DNA from: DAHUXD01 sp963805495
GTDB lineage: Bacteria; Acidobacteriota; Thermoanaerobaculia; UBA5066; Gp7-AA6
Reading direction: 5' to 3'
Length of the DNA: 64,000 bases
Assembly: GCA_963805495.1 (NCBI GenBank)
Contig: CAWDUQ010000001.1
Coordinates: 62,001 to 126,000, forward strand
Shown here: positions 58,139 through 64,000 of the stretch, piece after piece
How the letters are laid out: every line of letters begins with the position of its first letter
Numbering within the stretch: position 1 is the first letter of the stretch
Program-made: the position numbers and the translations under genes
Notes under the pieces: model-generated
Told to the model about the DNA's origin: nothing
The model's database searches: none
The model's input: only the letters and a program-made list of their open reading frames with translations

Positions 58139-58669
58139 TCAATTCCTGGGCCGGATCTGTGAGGCTTCCGCGGGCCGCAACTCGGCACAGGCGTTGGGCT
58201 CGACCGTCCACATCGAGTTGGACACGATCCAGGCTCCGCGGAGCTTGACGAAGTCGAAGACGTCGATGCCGCAATGGCTCGTCTTGCCGTCGACCCAGAA
58301 TTCGTACGGCGCCCACACCACTGCAATGTCGCCGCGAATCAACACGGTGGGCGACCAGTAGCGCTCGCGATGAGTGTGCCCGTCGTTCTGGGACGGATCG
58401 ATCCAATAGGAATTCGGCTGCGCGACGATCTCCATGGCGCCGCCCTCCGTGGCGCGCGCCCGGTAGGTCATGCCGTCCGGCGTCTGCAATGCCGCCATCG
58501 CCTGGAGATCGTCGTCGGAGATCGCGGTCATGTAGCGGTCCATGGCCGCGAGCACGCCCTTCTCTTCGTCCGACCGATCCCCCGCGGAGACGACCGGGGC
58601 GGGCGGAGCGGAGGCAGCGCACGCCGACAGGGAAACCAGAATCGCCGCCAGGCAGACGCCTCGAGTCAT
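58139..58669 (-). CDS. SnoaL/DUF4440-like lipoprotein, cassette gene
   Basis: A 176-residue lipoprotein: MTRGVCLAAILVSLSACAAS has a lipobox at the second cysteine. The mature part is NTF2-like: VLAAMDRYMTAISDDDLQAM, TVLIRGDIAVVWAPYEFWVD, and HCGIDVFDFVKLRGAWIVSN, the typical DUF4440 end. ATG at 58669. It lies between two attC-like repeats. Function unknown. Confidence 0.8.
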   Translation of the reverse strand: MTRGVCLAAILVSLSACAASAPPAPVVSAGDRSDEEKGVLAAMDRYMTAISDDDLQAMAALQTPDGMTYRARATEGGAMEIVAQPNSYWIDPSQNDGHTHRERYWSPTVLIRGDIAVVWAPYEFWVDGKTSHCGIDVFDFVKLRGAWIVSNSMWTVEPNACAELRPAEASQIRPRN

Positions 58670-58827
58670 CTCACCAGCGGACCGCCAGCGAGGAGACGCG
58701 GTCGACGAACATGGCCGCCTGCTCGTCAGCGGTTCATGACCCGCAGCCCCTGCGTCGTGATCGGGTGAACGTTTTCGCATCGACCCTCGACCGCCAGCGT
58801 ATCCCGAATCGCCTCCGGCGACGGCCA

Positions 58828-58903
58828 TGACGGCTGGTGGATCAGCGGTGAGCTCCGAGGCGAGGCCGAGAGCGAGTCCTCCGCACGCGCGTGACGGAGC
58901 CGG
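58828..58903 (-). repeat. attC-like site after the alpha/beta-hydrolase cassette
   Basis: Minus strand: CCGTCACGCGCGTGCGGAGG, then ACTCGCTCTCGGCCTCG, then CACCGCTGATCCACCAGCCG. The ACGCGCGTGCGG and GGACTCGCTC segments match sites at 60604 and 62583 closely. Confidence 0.5.
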
Positions 58904-58944
58904 TCGTCGAACGCACCGGCCGCCGCGGTCGCCTGTTGGCCCGG

Positions 58945-60030
58945 TTATCGAGGGGAGCGGGGCAACTCCAGCCGACGAAGGGGTGCCACGACGCGCGCAC
59001 GCGAGCATGCCGGCCATGAGCGCCCCACCAGGGAGCAGCCCGATGCCGCCGGGGCCACGAAGGCAATCACGTCCGCCTGCCAGAGGTCAGGCTCGTTGAT
59101 GATCAGGTGGCCGCTCGATGCGGGGTCGCGGCGGCGGTATAGGTTGAACAGCCCCGTTCCCCCGGCTGCGACGAAGGCGTCGAAATTGGCGCGGCTGTGC
59201 GCCGCGCTGTAGAAGGGATCGTTCTCGCCGTACAGCCAGAGTGAGGGACGACCTCCGGCGGCCGCCGCAGCGAAGGTCGTCCGATTCACCGCCACGGCAT
59301 CGACGCATCCTTCGCCGAGCCAGCCGCCGACGAAGTTCACGACGCCCCGGTAGGCTTCGGGTTGCTGCGCGGCATGCGCCATGGCGAGAATTCCACCACG
59401 CGAGACGCCGCCGACCAGCAGAAGTGAGTCGTCGACGTCGGCGCGTGCACGCACGTGCTGATAGATGACCTCCGCATCCTCGAGCGCATGTGCCAGGCCG
59501 GGCAACGCGAGCTCCTGCCGACAGGAATAGCGCGATCGGTCCGGCTCGAAACCCTCGTCGTAGAGGCCATCCGACCCTCCACGACCGCGACGCTGCGGGA
59601 ACAGCACCATCCACCCCATGTCCGCGAAGGTTTGCGCAACTGTCTCGCTGGAATAGACCTGGCCGAAGAGCACGGGATTGTCGCCGTTGCCGGTCGACCC
59701 ATGGTGAAAGATGAGCGTCGGATACGGGCCCGGGGACAACGGCTTGTAGACGACCATCACGAGCGTCACCGGGCGCCCCTCCTCGACCCACGGAGTCGGT
59801 ATGCGCTCCACGCTCCGCGTCGCGAAGACTCGACAGTGCGACCCGTCCGGTGTGGTGCCCGGACCGCAGGTGACAGCCCCTGCGTTTCCGCCGCACCCTG
59901 CCAGCATCAACGCGAGCGCCACGACACGGGCGGCCGCCAATCCCGGGTGGCGGTGGGCGCGCGGCCGGGAGGCGAGCATCGGGGGACGGGACCGAGTGCT
60001 GCACTCAATCTCATTCAGATCGGGTCGCAT
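58945..60030 (-). CDS. alpha/beta-hydrolase lipoprotein, cassette gene
   Basis: A 361-residue alpha/beta-hydrolase with a lipoprotein leader (ALALMLAGCGG). TLIFHHGSTGNGDNP is the oxyanion loop, GGVSRGGILAM the nucleophile elbow, and ASSGHLIINEPDL contains the catalytic histidine region. It resembles dienelactone-hydrolase or prolyl-oligopeptidase-like enzymes. ATG at 60030 has GAGAAGACG before it; a second ATG at 59979 is possible. The last 15 or so residues are arginine-rich and run close to the attC-like repeat. Confidence 0.82.
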   Translation of the reverse strand: MRPDLNEIECSTRSRPPMLASRPRAHRHPGLAAARVVALALMLAGCGGNAGAVTCGPGTTPDGSHCRVFATRSVERIPTPWVEEGRPVTLVMVVYKPLSPGPYPTLIFHHGSTGNGDNPVLFGQVYSSETVAQTFADMGWMVLFPQRRGRGGSDGLYDEGFEPDRSRYSCRQELALPGLAHALEDAEVIYQHVRARADVDDSLLLVGGVSRGGILAMAHAAQQPEAYRGVVNFVGGWLGEGCVDAVAVNRTTFAAAAAGGRPSLWLYGENDPFYSAAHSRANFDAFVAAGGTGLFNLYRRRDPASSGHLIINEPDLWQADVIAFVAPAASGCSLVGRSWPACSRARVVAPLRRLELPRSPR

Positions 60031-60052
60031 CGTCTTCTCTACGGGCTCGAAC

Positions 60053-60691
60053 TCACCTGGTCGTCCCACTATTCCTTCCGCGGGTGGACGGCGCGGGCGC
60101 CATCGACCTTTCTCCGATCGCGATCGTCATCAGCCGGGACGCAATGGATGTCTCGTGGCAACCGTGTCGCTGATCGCACGCCGCCGGATTGACCACCTTC
60201 ACCCACCCGGTGACTTTCGCCATGCCGGAGCGCAGATTGCTGAGCGGAACCTTCTTTGACCACACGATCTTCTGGCCTGGCAGGAGTGCAAACCGTTCAT
60301 CGCAACTCGGATGGTCAACGCGAACGAAGTAGCCCGCATCGTGCTGGCCCTCCACGATCACGCTGACGCCCCATGACGGCCCAAAGCACCCGTCGAACAC
60401 CGTCGATCCGTTGTTCGTGAGAGCGAACGCAGCGGTCACCGACGTGTCGCCCGCCTTCAAGGCGCTTTCCAGTGACACGGCGAGGCTCAAGCTCTGGCCG
60501 AAGGTCGGCGCCGGCGGCGCCACCGCCGGGGTCGCGGAGGAACATCCCACAGCTGCGGCTGCGCAAAGCACGAGCCCGAGCCCCGGCCACCTCCGCGACG
60601 TTCCGCCGCCTGGCGGGCGGCGCGTCAGCCGCGAACGAGGAGCCGAAGGCGACGGGCGGGTCCGAGGCACGCGCGTGTCAGGTCGTTCCAT
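60053..60691 (-). CDS. lipoprotein of unknown function; start inside an attC-like repeat
   Basis: The mature region (from CSSATPAVAPP) is a secreted beta-rich domain: FGQSLSLAVSLESALKAGDT, TNNGSTVFDGCFGPSWGVSV and LPGQKIVWSKKVPLSNLRSG, which looks like an Ig- or intracellular-proteinase-inhibitor-like fold. The lipobox is in LCAAAAVGC. The frame is open from ATG at 60691, through the whole attC-like repeat, and no ATG, GTG or TTG lies between the repeat and the hydrophobic segment except GTG in LVLC. Translation probably begins within the repeat (for example GTG near 60670). Confidence 0.65.
   Translation of the reverse strand: MERPDTRVPRTRPSPSAPRSRLTRRPPGGGTSRRWPGLGLVLCAAAAVGCSSATPAVAPPAPTFGQSLSLAVSLESALKAGDTSVTAAFALTNNGSTVFDGCFGPSWGVSVIVEGQHDAGYFVRVDHPSCDERFALLPGQKIVWSKKVPLSNLRSGMAKVTGWVKVVNPAACDQRHGCHETSIASRLMTIAIGERSMAPAPSTRGRNSGTTR
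60604..60686 (-). repeat. attC-like site after the DUF1579 cassette
   Basis: Minus strand: GACCTGACACGCGCGTGCC, then TCGGACCCGCCCG, then CTTCGGCTCC, then GCGGCTGACGCGCC and CGCCAGGCGG. The outer boxes (ACCTGAC / CCAGGCGG) and inner GGCTGAC match the consensus. Confidence 0.55.
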
Positions 60692-60745
60692 GTCTTTTCA
60701 CCACTTTCTGCATGCGGGTGTCGGGCGAGCCCGCCACTTTGTTGC

Positions 60746-60765
60746 CTCGAGCCTTCAGGCTCGAG
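60746..60765. terminator. CTCGAGCC-TTCA-GGCTCGAG hairpin
   Basis: A perfect eight-base-arm hairpin with a TTCA loop 24 bases downstream of the DUF1579 stop on the minus strand. There is no T-run, so its role as a terminator is tentative. Confidence 0.4.
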
Positions 60766-60788
60766 CGCCGACCAGGTGAACCGGCCAT

Positions 60789-61325
60789 CTATTTCTTCCT
60801 GGTCCTGCCTTCCAATACGGTGGTCCAGGTCACACCGTCGGGCGACGTCTCAAATTTGAAGTTGTAAGCCCTGGCCGAAAGGACCTTCATGGTGAGGCGT
60901 CCTTTCATGGTCTGTGCGCTCATCCTTGTCTCGCTCTGCCAGGTCCAGGTGTCGCCGTCCAGATTGCCACTCGCGTGGTCGGCTTCGCCCAGGGTGTTGA
61001 AGGAGTCGTAGATGTACATGTTGTCGTTGCTGTCGTAGCTCATGTAGGAAGTTTCCGCACCCTTTCCCATGGCGCCATTGAACTCGGAGTGAGTCACCAG
61101 GAAAAATGCGCCGTCCATCCACTGGACGTGGTTTGTGCCTGTGAACTTGCCGCCCGCGCCCATGGGCCCCGGTTTGATCTCGCCTTCCGTGGTCCATGTG
61201 CCGACGAAGTAGTCGAGCTTCTTGAGCTCCGGCGCGGGCTTCGGTGCCTCCGTCGGAACTCGGGCCGATAACTCGGCCCCAAGCAGGAGTGTCGTGCAGG
61301 TGAGCATGGTGACACGAACTCTCAT
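60789..61325 (-). CDS. DUF1579 protein, exported, cassette gene
   Basis: A 178-residue protein with a signal peptide (to about residue 22) and a DUF1579 barrel: LKKLDYFVGTWTTEGEIKPG, GTNHVQWMDGAFFLVTHSEF, TSYMSYDSNDNMYIYDSFNT and DGDTWTWQSETRMSAQTMKG. The family is of unknown function and often found in stress or metabolic clusters. Base composition is visibly less GC-rich than in the left half of the window. ATG start. Confidence 0.88.
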   Translation of the reverse strand: MRVRVTMLTCTTLLLGAELSARVPTEAPKPAPELKKLDYFVGTWTTEGEIKPGPMGAGGKFTGTNHVQWMDGAFFLVTHSEFNGAMGKGAETSYMSYDSNDNMYIYDSFNTLGEADHASGNLDGDTWTWQSETRMSAQTMKGRLTMKVLSARAYNFKFETSPDGVTWTTVLEGRTRKK

Positions 61326-61337
61326 AAGTCTCTCTCC

Positions 61338-61393
61338 AAGGTGACTGCGGGCGAAGCGAGGGTGCGAAGCCGCGCCACACGCGTATCAGGCAC
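61338..61393 (-). repeat. attC-like site (short) after the arsenate-reductase-like cassette
   Basis: Minus strand: GCCTGATACGCGTGTGGCG, then CGGCTTCGCACCC, then CGCCCGCAGTCACC. The first box and ACGCGTGTG fit the family; the site is shorter than the others. Confidence 0.45.
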
Positions 61394-61410
61394 CCCCCCG
61401 CGGACTACGG

Positions 61411-61827
61411 TCATGCGGACTGGCCAACGAGTTCATGAAGTGTGGCCACGGATTGGTCGATTGCCCGCGCACACGCCTGGTACCGGGTCGGGTCGTCCCA
61501 GGGATCTTCGATATTCCACACCACCAACTCGCCGTTTGCCAACGGGGGTAGCGCCTTTGCGACATTCGGGTCCATCGCGACAACGTGGCTGAACTCGGGG
61601 ACAGCCACGGTCGCGACCGACCGGGGAACGTGACCGGAGGCCTCGATCCCATACAGAACTCGCAAGGTGTCGATGGCCGCCCTGGCGTCGGCAGCCGCGC
61701 CGGGCCGAAGGCCTGCCGACTCGATTCGCACGGTGTCACCGAAACGCCGGCGAGCCATGGCCTGCGCCATTACGCTTCGGCACGTGTTCCCGGAGCAGAC
61801 GAACAGTATGGAAAGCCGCGCCGACAC
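61411..61827 (-). CDS. low-molecular-weight protein tyrosine phosphatase / arsenate reductase-like, cassette gene
   Basis: A 138-residue LMW-PTP-fold protein. FVCSGNTCRSVMAQ holds the CX5R phosphate loop (first cysteine as nucleophile) and the DPWDDP segment supplies the general-acid aspartate. Such enzymes act as tyrosine phosphatases or, with added cysteines, arsenate reductases; this one lacks a clear second redox cysteine pair near the C-terminus, so phosphatase activity is favoured. GTG start at 61827. Lies between attC-like sites. Confidence 0.87.
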   Translation of the reverse strand: MSARLSILFVCSGNTCRSVMAQAMARRRFGDTVRIESAGLRPGAAADARAAIDTLRVLYGIEASGHVPRSVATVAVPEFSHVVAMDPNVAKALPPLANGELVVWNIEDPWDDPTRYQACARAIDQSVATLHELVGQSA

Positions 61828-61869
61828 CTGAGCCTTCGTATCGGTCAGTCGGGCCTCCCGTCGTCGCGC

Positions 61870-61950
61870 GGGCCTGACGGGTGGCGGGTCGACGGTGAGC
61901 CCCGACGCGAAGCCGAGGAGCGGGTCCGCTGCACCCGCGGGTCAGGCGGC
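61870..61950 (-). repeat. attC-like site after the methyltransferase cassette
   Basis: Minus strand: GCCGCCTGACCCGCGGGTGC, AGCGGACCCGCTC, CTCGGCTTCGCG, CTCACCGTCGACCC and CACCCGTCAGGCCC. The outer boxes GCCTGAC and GTCAGGC are perfectly complementary. The methyltransferase stop TGA is within the first box. Confidence 0.6.
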
Positions 61951-62568
61951 ACGGACGCGCGACCTGAGCAGGACTTCATAGTGTCGGTTGTCGGAGGAAC
62001 GTGATACGTCCCGGAACGATCGGTCAGCCACCTGTCGGAGCTGATGACGCTCCGGATCATGCTCAACCTCCGTGCAGGATTCGATTTCGAACAGGTCGCC
62101 GTCGGCCACGAGGCTGAGGACGTTCACGCAAAAGTCGCTCTGAAGCCTGGTCAGCACGTAGGTAACGGGTGACATCTTCGCGAAGTCAGCAAGGAAGGTC
62201 CGGCAGGCATCCGTTTCGACATGCTGGAGAACCAGGTCGGCGAAGATCAGGTCGAAGCGGCGCTTGGAGATGTCGCCCCACTCGCTCGTGAGCAGGTCGA
62301 CGCGCTCGGTAGCCAACGTGCGACAGCGACCGATCATCGCCTCGAGGTCAAAGCCTGCGACGCTGTGCGCAATGGACTTCAGGTAGGGGAAGCTCCTGCC
62401 GACACCGCAGCCGAAATCAAGGACCCACCCCAACGGGGACGGTAGCGCAATCGTGGGCACGTACGGGGTGAAGGGCTTTCCGTTCTTGTACCCCGTGAGA
62501 ATCCGCTCACGCAGCTCGTCGGGATCCGCGGCACCCGCGATCGAATTCCATTCAGCGACTCCAGCCAA
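61942..62568 (-). CDS. class I SAM-dependent methyltransferase, cassette gene
   Basis: A 208-residue methyltransferase. LGWVLDFGCGVGRSFPYLKS is motif I, SVAGFDLEAMIGRCRTLATE the acidic end of strand two, and RFDLIFADLVLQHVETDACR motif II. It is compact and has no extra domain. The start is a TTG at 62568 with AAGGGAGTCTGA just upstream. The stop codon lies inside an attC-like repeat, as is usual for integron cassettes. Confidence 0.83.
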   Translation of the reverse strand: MAGVAEWNSIAGAADPDELRERILTGYKNGKPFTPYVPTIALPSPLGWVLDFGCGVGRSFPYLKSIAHSVAGFDLEAMIGRCRTLATERVDLLTSEWGDISKRRFDLIFADLVLQHVETDACRTFLADFAKMSPVTYVLTRLQSDFCVNVLSLVADGDLFEIESCTEVEHDPERHQLRQVADRSFRDVSRSSDNRHYEVLLRSRVRAA

Positions 62569-62582
62569 TCAGACTCCCTTCG

Positions 62583-62668
62583 GGCCGCCTCGACGGTCAG
62601 CGCATCAGCAGCGAGCGAAAGGGCGAAGGCGATGAGCGAGTCCGCCGCGCGCGCGTGTCACGCGGCGG
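62583..62668 (-). repeat. attC-like site after the membrane-protein cassette
   Basis: Minus strand: CCGCGTGACACGCGCGCGCG, GCGGACTCGCTC, CGCTGCTGATGCGCTGAC and CGTCGAGGCGG. The gene's TGA is in CGCGTGAC. Inner boxes match the site at 58828. Confidence 0.55.
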
Positions 62669-62951
62669 GACCGTGACGTTCATGCCCCATTTGCAGCAAG
62701 TCGGTTGCGGGCACGCGTGATTCCGCCGAATGCTGTGGCTTTCTCCATGTCCTGAACAGCTCCCAGGCGAGGATGATGAGGATCACGAAGACGCAAACCA
62801 GCAGGAATTCTGCGATGCCCGCAAGAAATCGCTCAGGTCGCCTGATCCCGACCGGGCTGTACCAGCGCCAGAGTTTCCAGAGTATCCAGACGAGTGCTGC
62901 GGTCGGAAGCACGAACCCGATCCCAACCTCGAACCAACCTCCCGCAGTCAT
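62658..62951 (-). CDS. two-helix membrane protein, cassette gene
   Basis: A 97-residue protein with two membrane helices (about 8-28 and 44-66) and a short linker WRWYSPVGIRRPERF. A polar C-terminal tail (HSAESRVPATDLLQMGHERH) follows. No family is recognised. ATG start. It begins next to one attC-like site and ends within another, a complete single-gene cassette. Confidence 0.65.
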   Translation of the reverse strand: MTAGGWFEVGIGFVLPTAALVWILWKLWRWYSPVGIRRPERFLAGIAEFLLVCVFVILIILAWELFRTWRKPQHSAESRVPATDLLQMGHERHGPAA

Positions 62952-62956
62952 TCTCT

Positions 62957-63038
62957 GCCGCCTGACGGGGGACGAGTCAGCGGCGAGGCCTGAGGAGAAG
63001 CCGAGGGCCGAATCCGCCGCACCCGCGGGTCAGGCGGA
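62957..63038 (-). repeat. attC-like site after the cupin cassette
   Basis: Minus strand: CCGCCTGACCCGCGGGTGCG, GCGGATTCGGCC, CTCGGCTTCTCC, CTCGCCGCTGACTCG and CCCCGTCAGGCGG. Outer arms CCGCCTGAC / GTCAGGCGG and inner arms GCGGCG / CGCCGC are complementary. The right-hand part is nearly identical to the site at 61870. Confidence 0.6.
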
Positions 63039-63113
63039 GCGCCAACCATGACGGCGCAGCCGGACCGCAACCCGATCATTGGGCACACCCGGATGGCAAC
63101 GGGGAACTCGAGA

Positions 63114-63452
63114 TCACCTGAGCTCGACGATCACAACGTACGTATCCGTTGAACCGACGTTCTCGCCGACGTGCGAGTCAGCCTTGCCCCAGACAACATC
63201 CCCGGTACGGACCTCGCGAACAGCTTCCCGGCCGTCCGCGAGAACAAACTTGCGCTTGAACGTGCCGAGCGCACACAGCACGTAATCAGGGTGATGATGA
63301 GGCGATGTCCGCTGGCCGGGCGAGTCCCGATATTCCAGAACCCTGACGCGATCGTTTTCGAGGATCACCTTGTACTTGTCACCGTCGGTGATAACGGGAT
63401 CGCGGGATGGGTCACGAAGTTGATCTCGTTCCGTGTCGGTGAGGTTGCTCAC
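63114..63452 (-). CDS. cupin-domain protein, cassette gene
   Basis: A 112-residue single-domain cupin. VRVLEYRDSPGQRTSPHHHP is motif 1 with the HHH metal ligands, followed by DYVLCALGTFKRKFVLADGR and a motif 2 region with GDVVWGKADSHVGENVGSTD, where another histidine fits. It binds a metal and a small ligand, but no function can be assigned. It is followed by a 65-base gap and an attC-like repeat. Confidence 0.83.
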   Translation of the reverse strand: MSNLTDTERDQLRDPSRDPVITDGDKYKVILENDRVRVLEYRDSPGQRTSPHHHPDYVLCALGTFKRKFVLADGREAVREVRTGDVVWGKADSHVGENVGSTDTYVVIVELR

Positions 63453-63500
63453 GGGTCCTCCTTGCAGATGCCGATAGGCGCCATTGATGAATCGATGAAC

Positions 63501-63947
63501 CTACCCCGGCGGAGGCCACGCATCGATGACCTGGCGCAGGGCAACGATCTTCCCGAGGTGGTAAGCATTATGAACGGCCAGGCTCTCGAGCCTCTCCGCA
63601 AGCGTGGCGCCCGTGCCCACTTCTCCCATCTTCGCCTCAGGCGAGCGCCCCAACTCCACTGCCCTCTCCGACCCGGCGAGAAACTCACTGACGAGATCCT
63701 CCCACATGCGCTCGTTGCGAGGAGCCTCTGACGGAAAGTCCTGTCCCCCGGCGATCCATGCAGCCTCGGCTGCTTCATTGCATTGAACGACGATCGTCTG
63801 CCACCTGGTTGTGTGCCAGAGCTCCTCGTAGATCGTATGCTGGAGCGCGGGTGGCCGCACGCTCACCTGCTCGACCGTCAGACCCGAGAGCAGGCGAGCC
63901 CGGGACATGAACTCCCCGTCAATGAAAAGATGCCGCCACCGATTCAT
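63501..63947 (-). CDS. DinB-like protein
   Basis: A 148-residue DinB/YfiT-like protein. HTIYEELWHTTRWQTIVVQC contains one metal-ligand histidine region, and ESLAVHNAYHLGKIVALRQV the H-x3-H of the last helix. The start MNRWRHLFIDGEFMSRARLL is normal for the family. No attC-like repeat separates it from the cupin gene, so the two may share a cassette. ATG start. Confidence 0.85.
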   Translation of the reverse strand: MNRWRHLFIDGEFMSRARLLSGLTVEQVSVRPPALQHTIYEELWHTTRWQTIVVQCNEAAEAAWIAGGQDFPSEAPRNERMWEDLVSEFLAGSERAVELGRSPEAKMGEVGTGATLAERLESLAVHNAYHLGKIVALRQVIDAWPPPG

Positions 63948-64000
63948 GACTCGAATGTCTTTCCCCTGAAGATGACGTGCGCCTCATGCCGTTTAACCGG

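Larger units (their letters stand above)
55917..63038 (-). mobile_element. putative integron-like gene-cassette array (attC-like repeats)
   Basis: Eight imperfect inverted repeats, listed separately, punctuate a run of small unrelated minus-strand genes. Each lies just 3' of a gene and shares the order: outer GCCTGAC-like box, CGCGNGTGC, GGCGGACTCG-like inner box, a variable part with CTCGGCTTC, then CGCTGAC and an outer GTCAGGC-like box. This is the layout of attC sites in integron cassette arrays. No integrase gene or attI is in the window, and the core triplet differs from the canonical GTT. The array may extend beyond the right edge, where the integrase would be expected. Confidence 0.5.

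Noticed and set aside
55917..63038. CRISPR array
   Set aside because: The repeats are imperfect, 55-85 bases long and separated by whole genes, not by short spacers.

Overview
The window is 64 kb of very GC-rich bacterial chromosome (about 70% G+C by eye, visibly lower after about 57 kb). It has tightly packed genes, many GTG/TTG starts and 4-base ATGA/GTGA stop-start overlaps. The mix of DinB-family, SnoaL/DUF4440, VOC and GNAT proteins, secreted glycosidases, TMEM175 and CocE-type hydrolases suggests an environmental, possibly uncultured bacterium such as an acidobacterium. No rRNA or marker gene is present, so this placement is an inference. All genes but one (34582-35742) read on the minus strand. 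No tRNA, rRNA, CRISPR array, transposase or integrase gene was seen.

Layout from left to right. 1-8.7 kb holds the start of an MFS sugar porter, a serine hydrolase, a ClC-type chloride/proton exchanger, a TMEM175-type channel and a run of small accessory enzymes (GNAT, YbaK, DinB, SnoaL, arginase family, VOC). 8.8-22.1 kb is a coherent pentose-furanoside locus: a secreted GH172-type glycosidase with HEAT repeats, a Tat-exported GH127-type beta-L-arabinofuranosidase, a fucose/arabinose isomerase-family enzyme, an AraB-like L-ribulokinase, a ribose-type ABC importer whose ATPase and permease are fused in one chain, its binding protein, and an exported amidohydrolase. Together these would release, import, isomerise and phosphorylate L-arabinose-like sugars; no ribulose-5-phosphate epimerase is visible. 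22-34.5 kb carries an AsmA-like protein, RidA, homocysteine methyltransferase, a CocE-type peptidase/esterase, a ZIP transporter and others. At 34.6 kb sits the only plus-strand gene, a second GH172-type enzyme. 35.8-55 kb is a long series of small housekeeping and accessory genes (DmpA peptidase, VOC, DinB, OsmC, cysteine synthase family, carbonic anhydrase, methyltransferases, small membrane proteins).

From about 55.9 kb to the right edge the organisation changes. Small, unrelated, co-oriented genes are separated by 55-85 bp imperfect inverted repeats that sit at the 3' ends of genes and share a common core (GCCTGAC ... GTCAGGC outer arms, inner CGCGNGTGC-GGCGGACTCG and CGCTGAC segments). 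In several cases the repeat supplies the gene's stop codon. This is the architecture of an integron gene-cassette array with attC sites, but the outer core triplet is GAC/GTC instead of the canonical AAC/GTT. It could be a divergent integron, a cluster of attC sites lacking an integrase, or another repeat-based cassette system. If it is an integron, the integrase would be expected beyond the right edge.

Other repeats are three GGGGTCAG...CTGACCCC palindromes placed exactly at gene ends (4.1, 8.8 and 11.6 kb) and two copies of a GGGGCGGGGC-type hairpin repeat (14.2 and 35.8 kb). Three genes (CocE-type, DUF1905-like, cytochrome b) show an apparent one-base frameshift close to their starts, which may be real or an assembly error.
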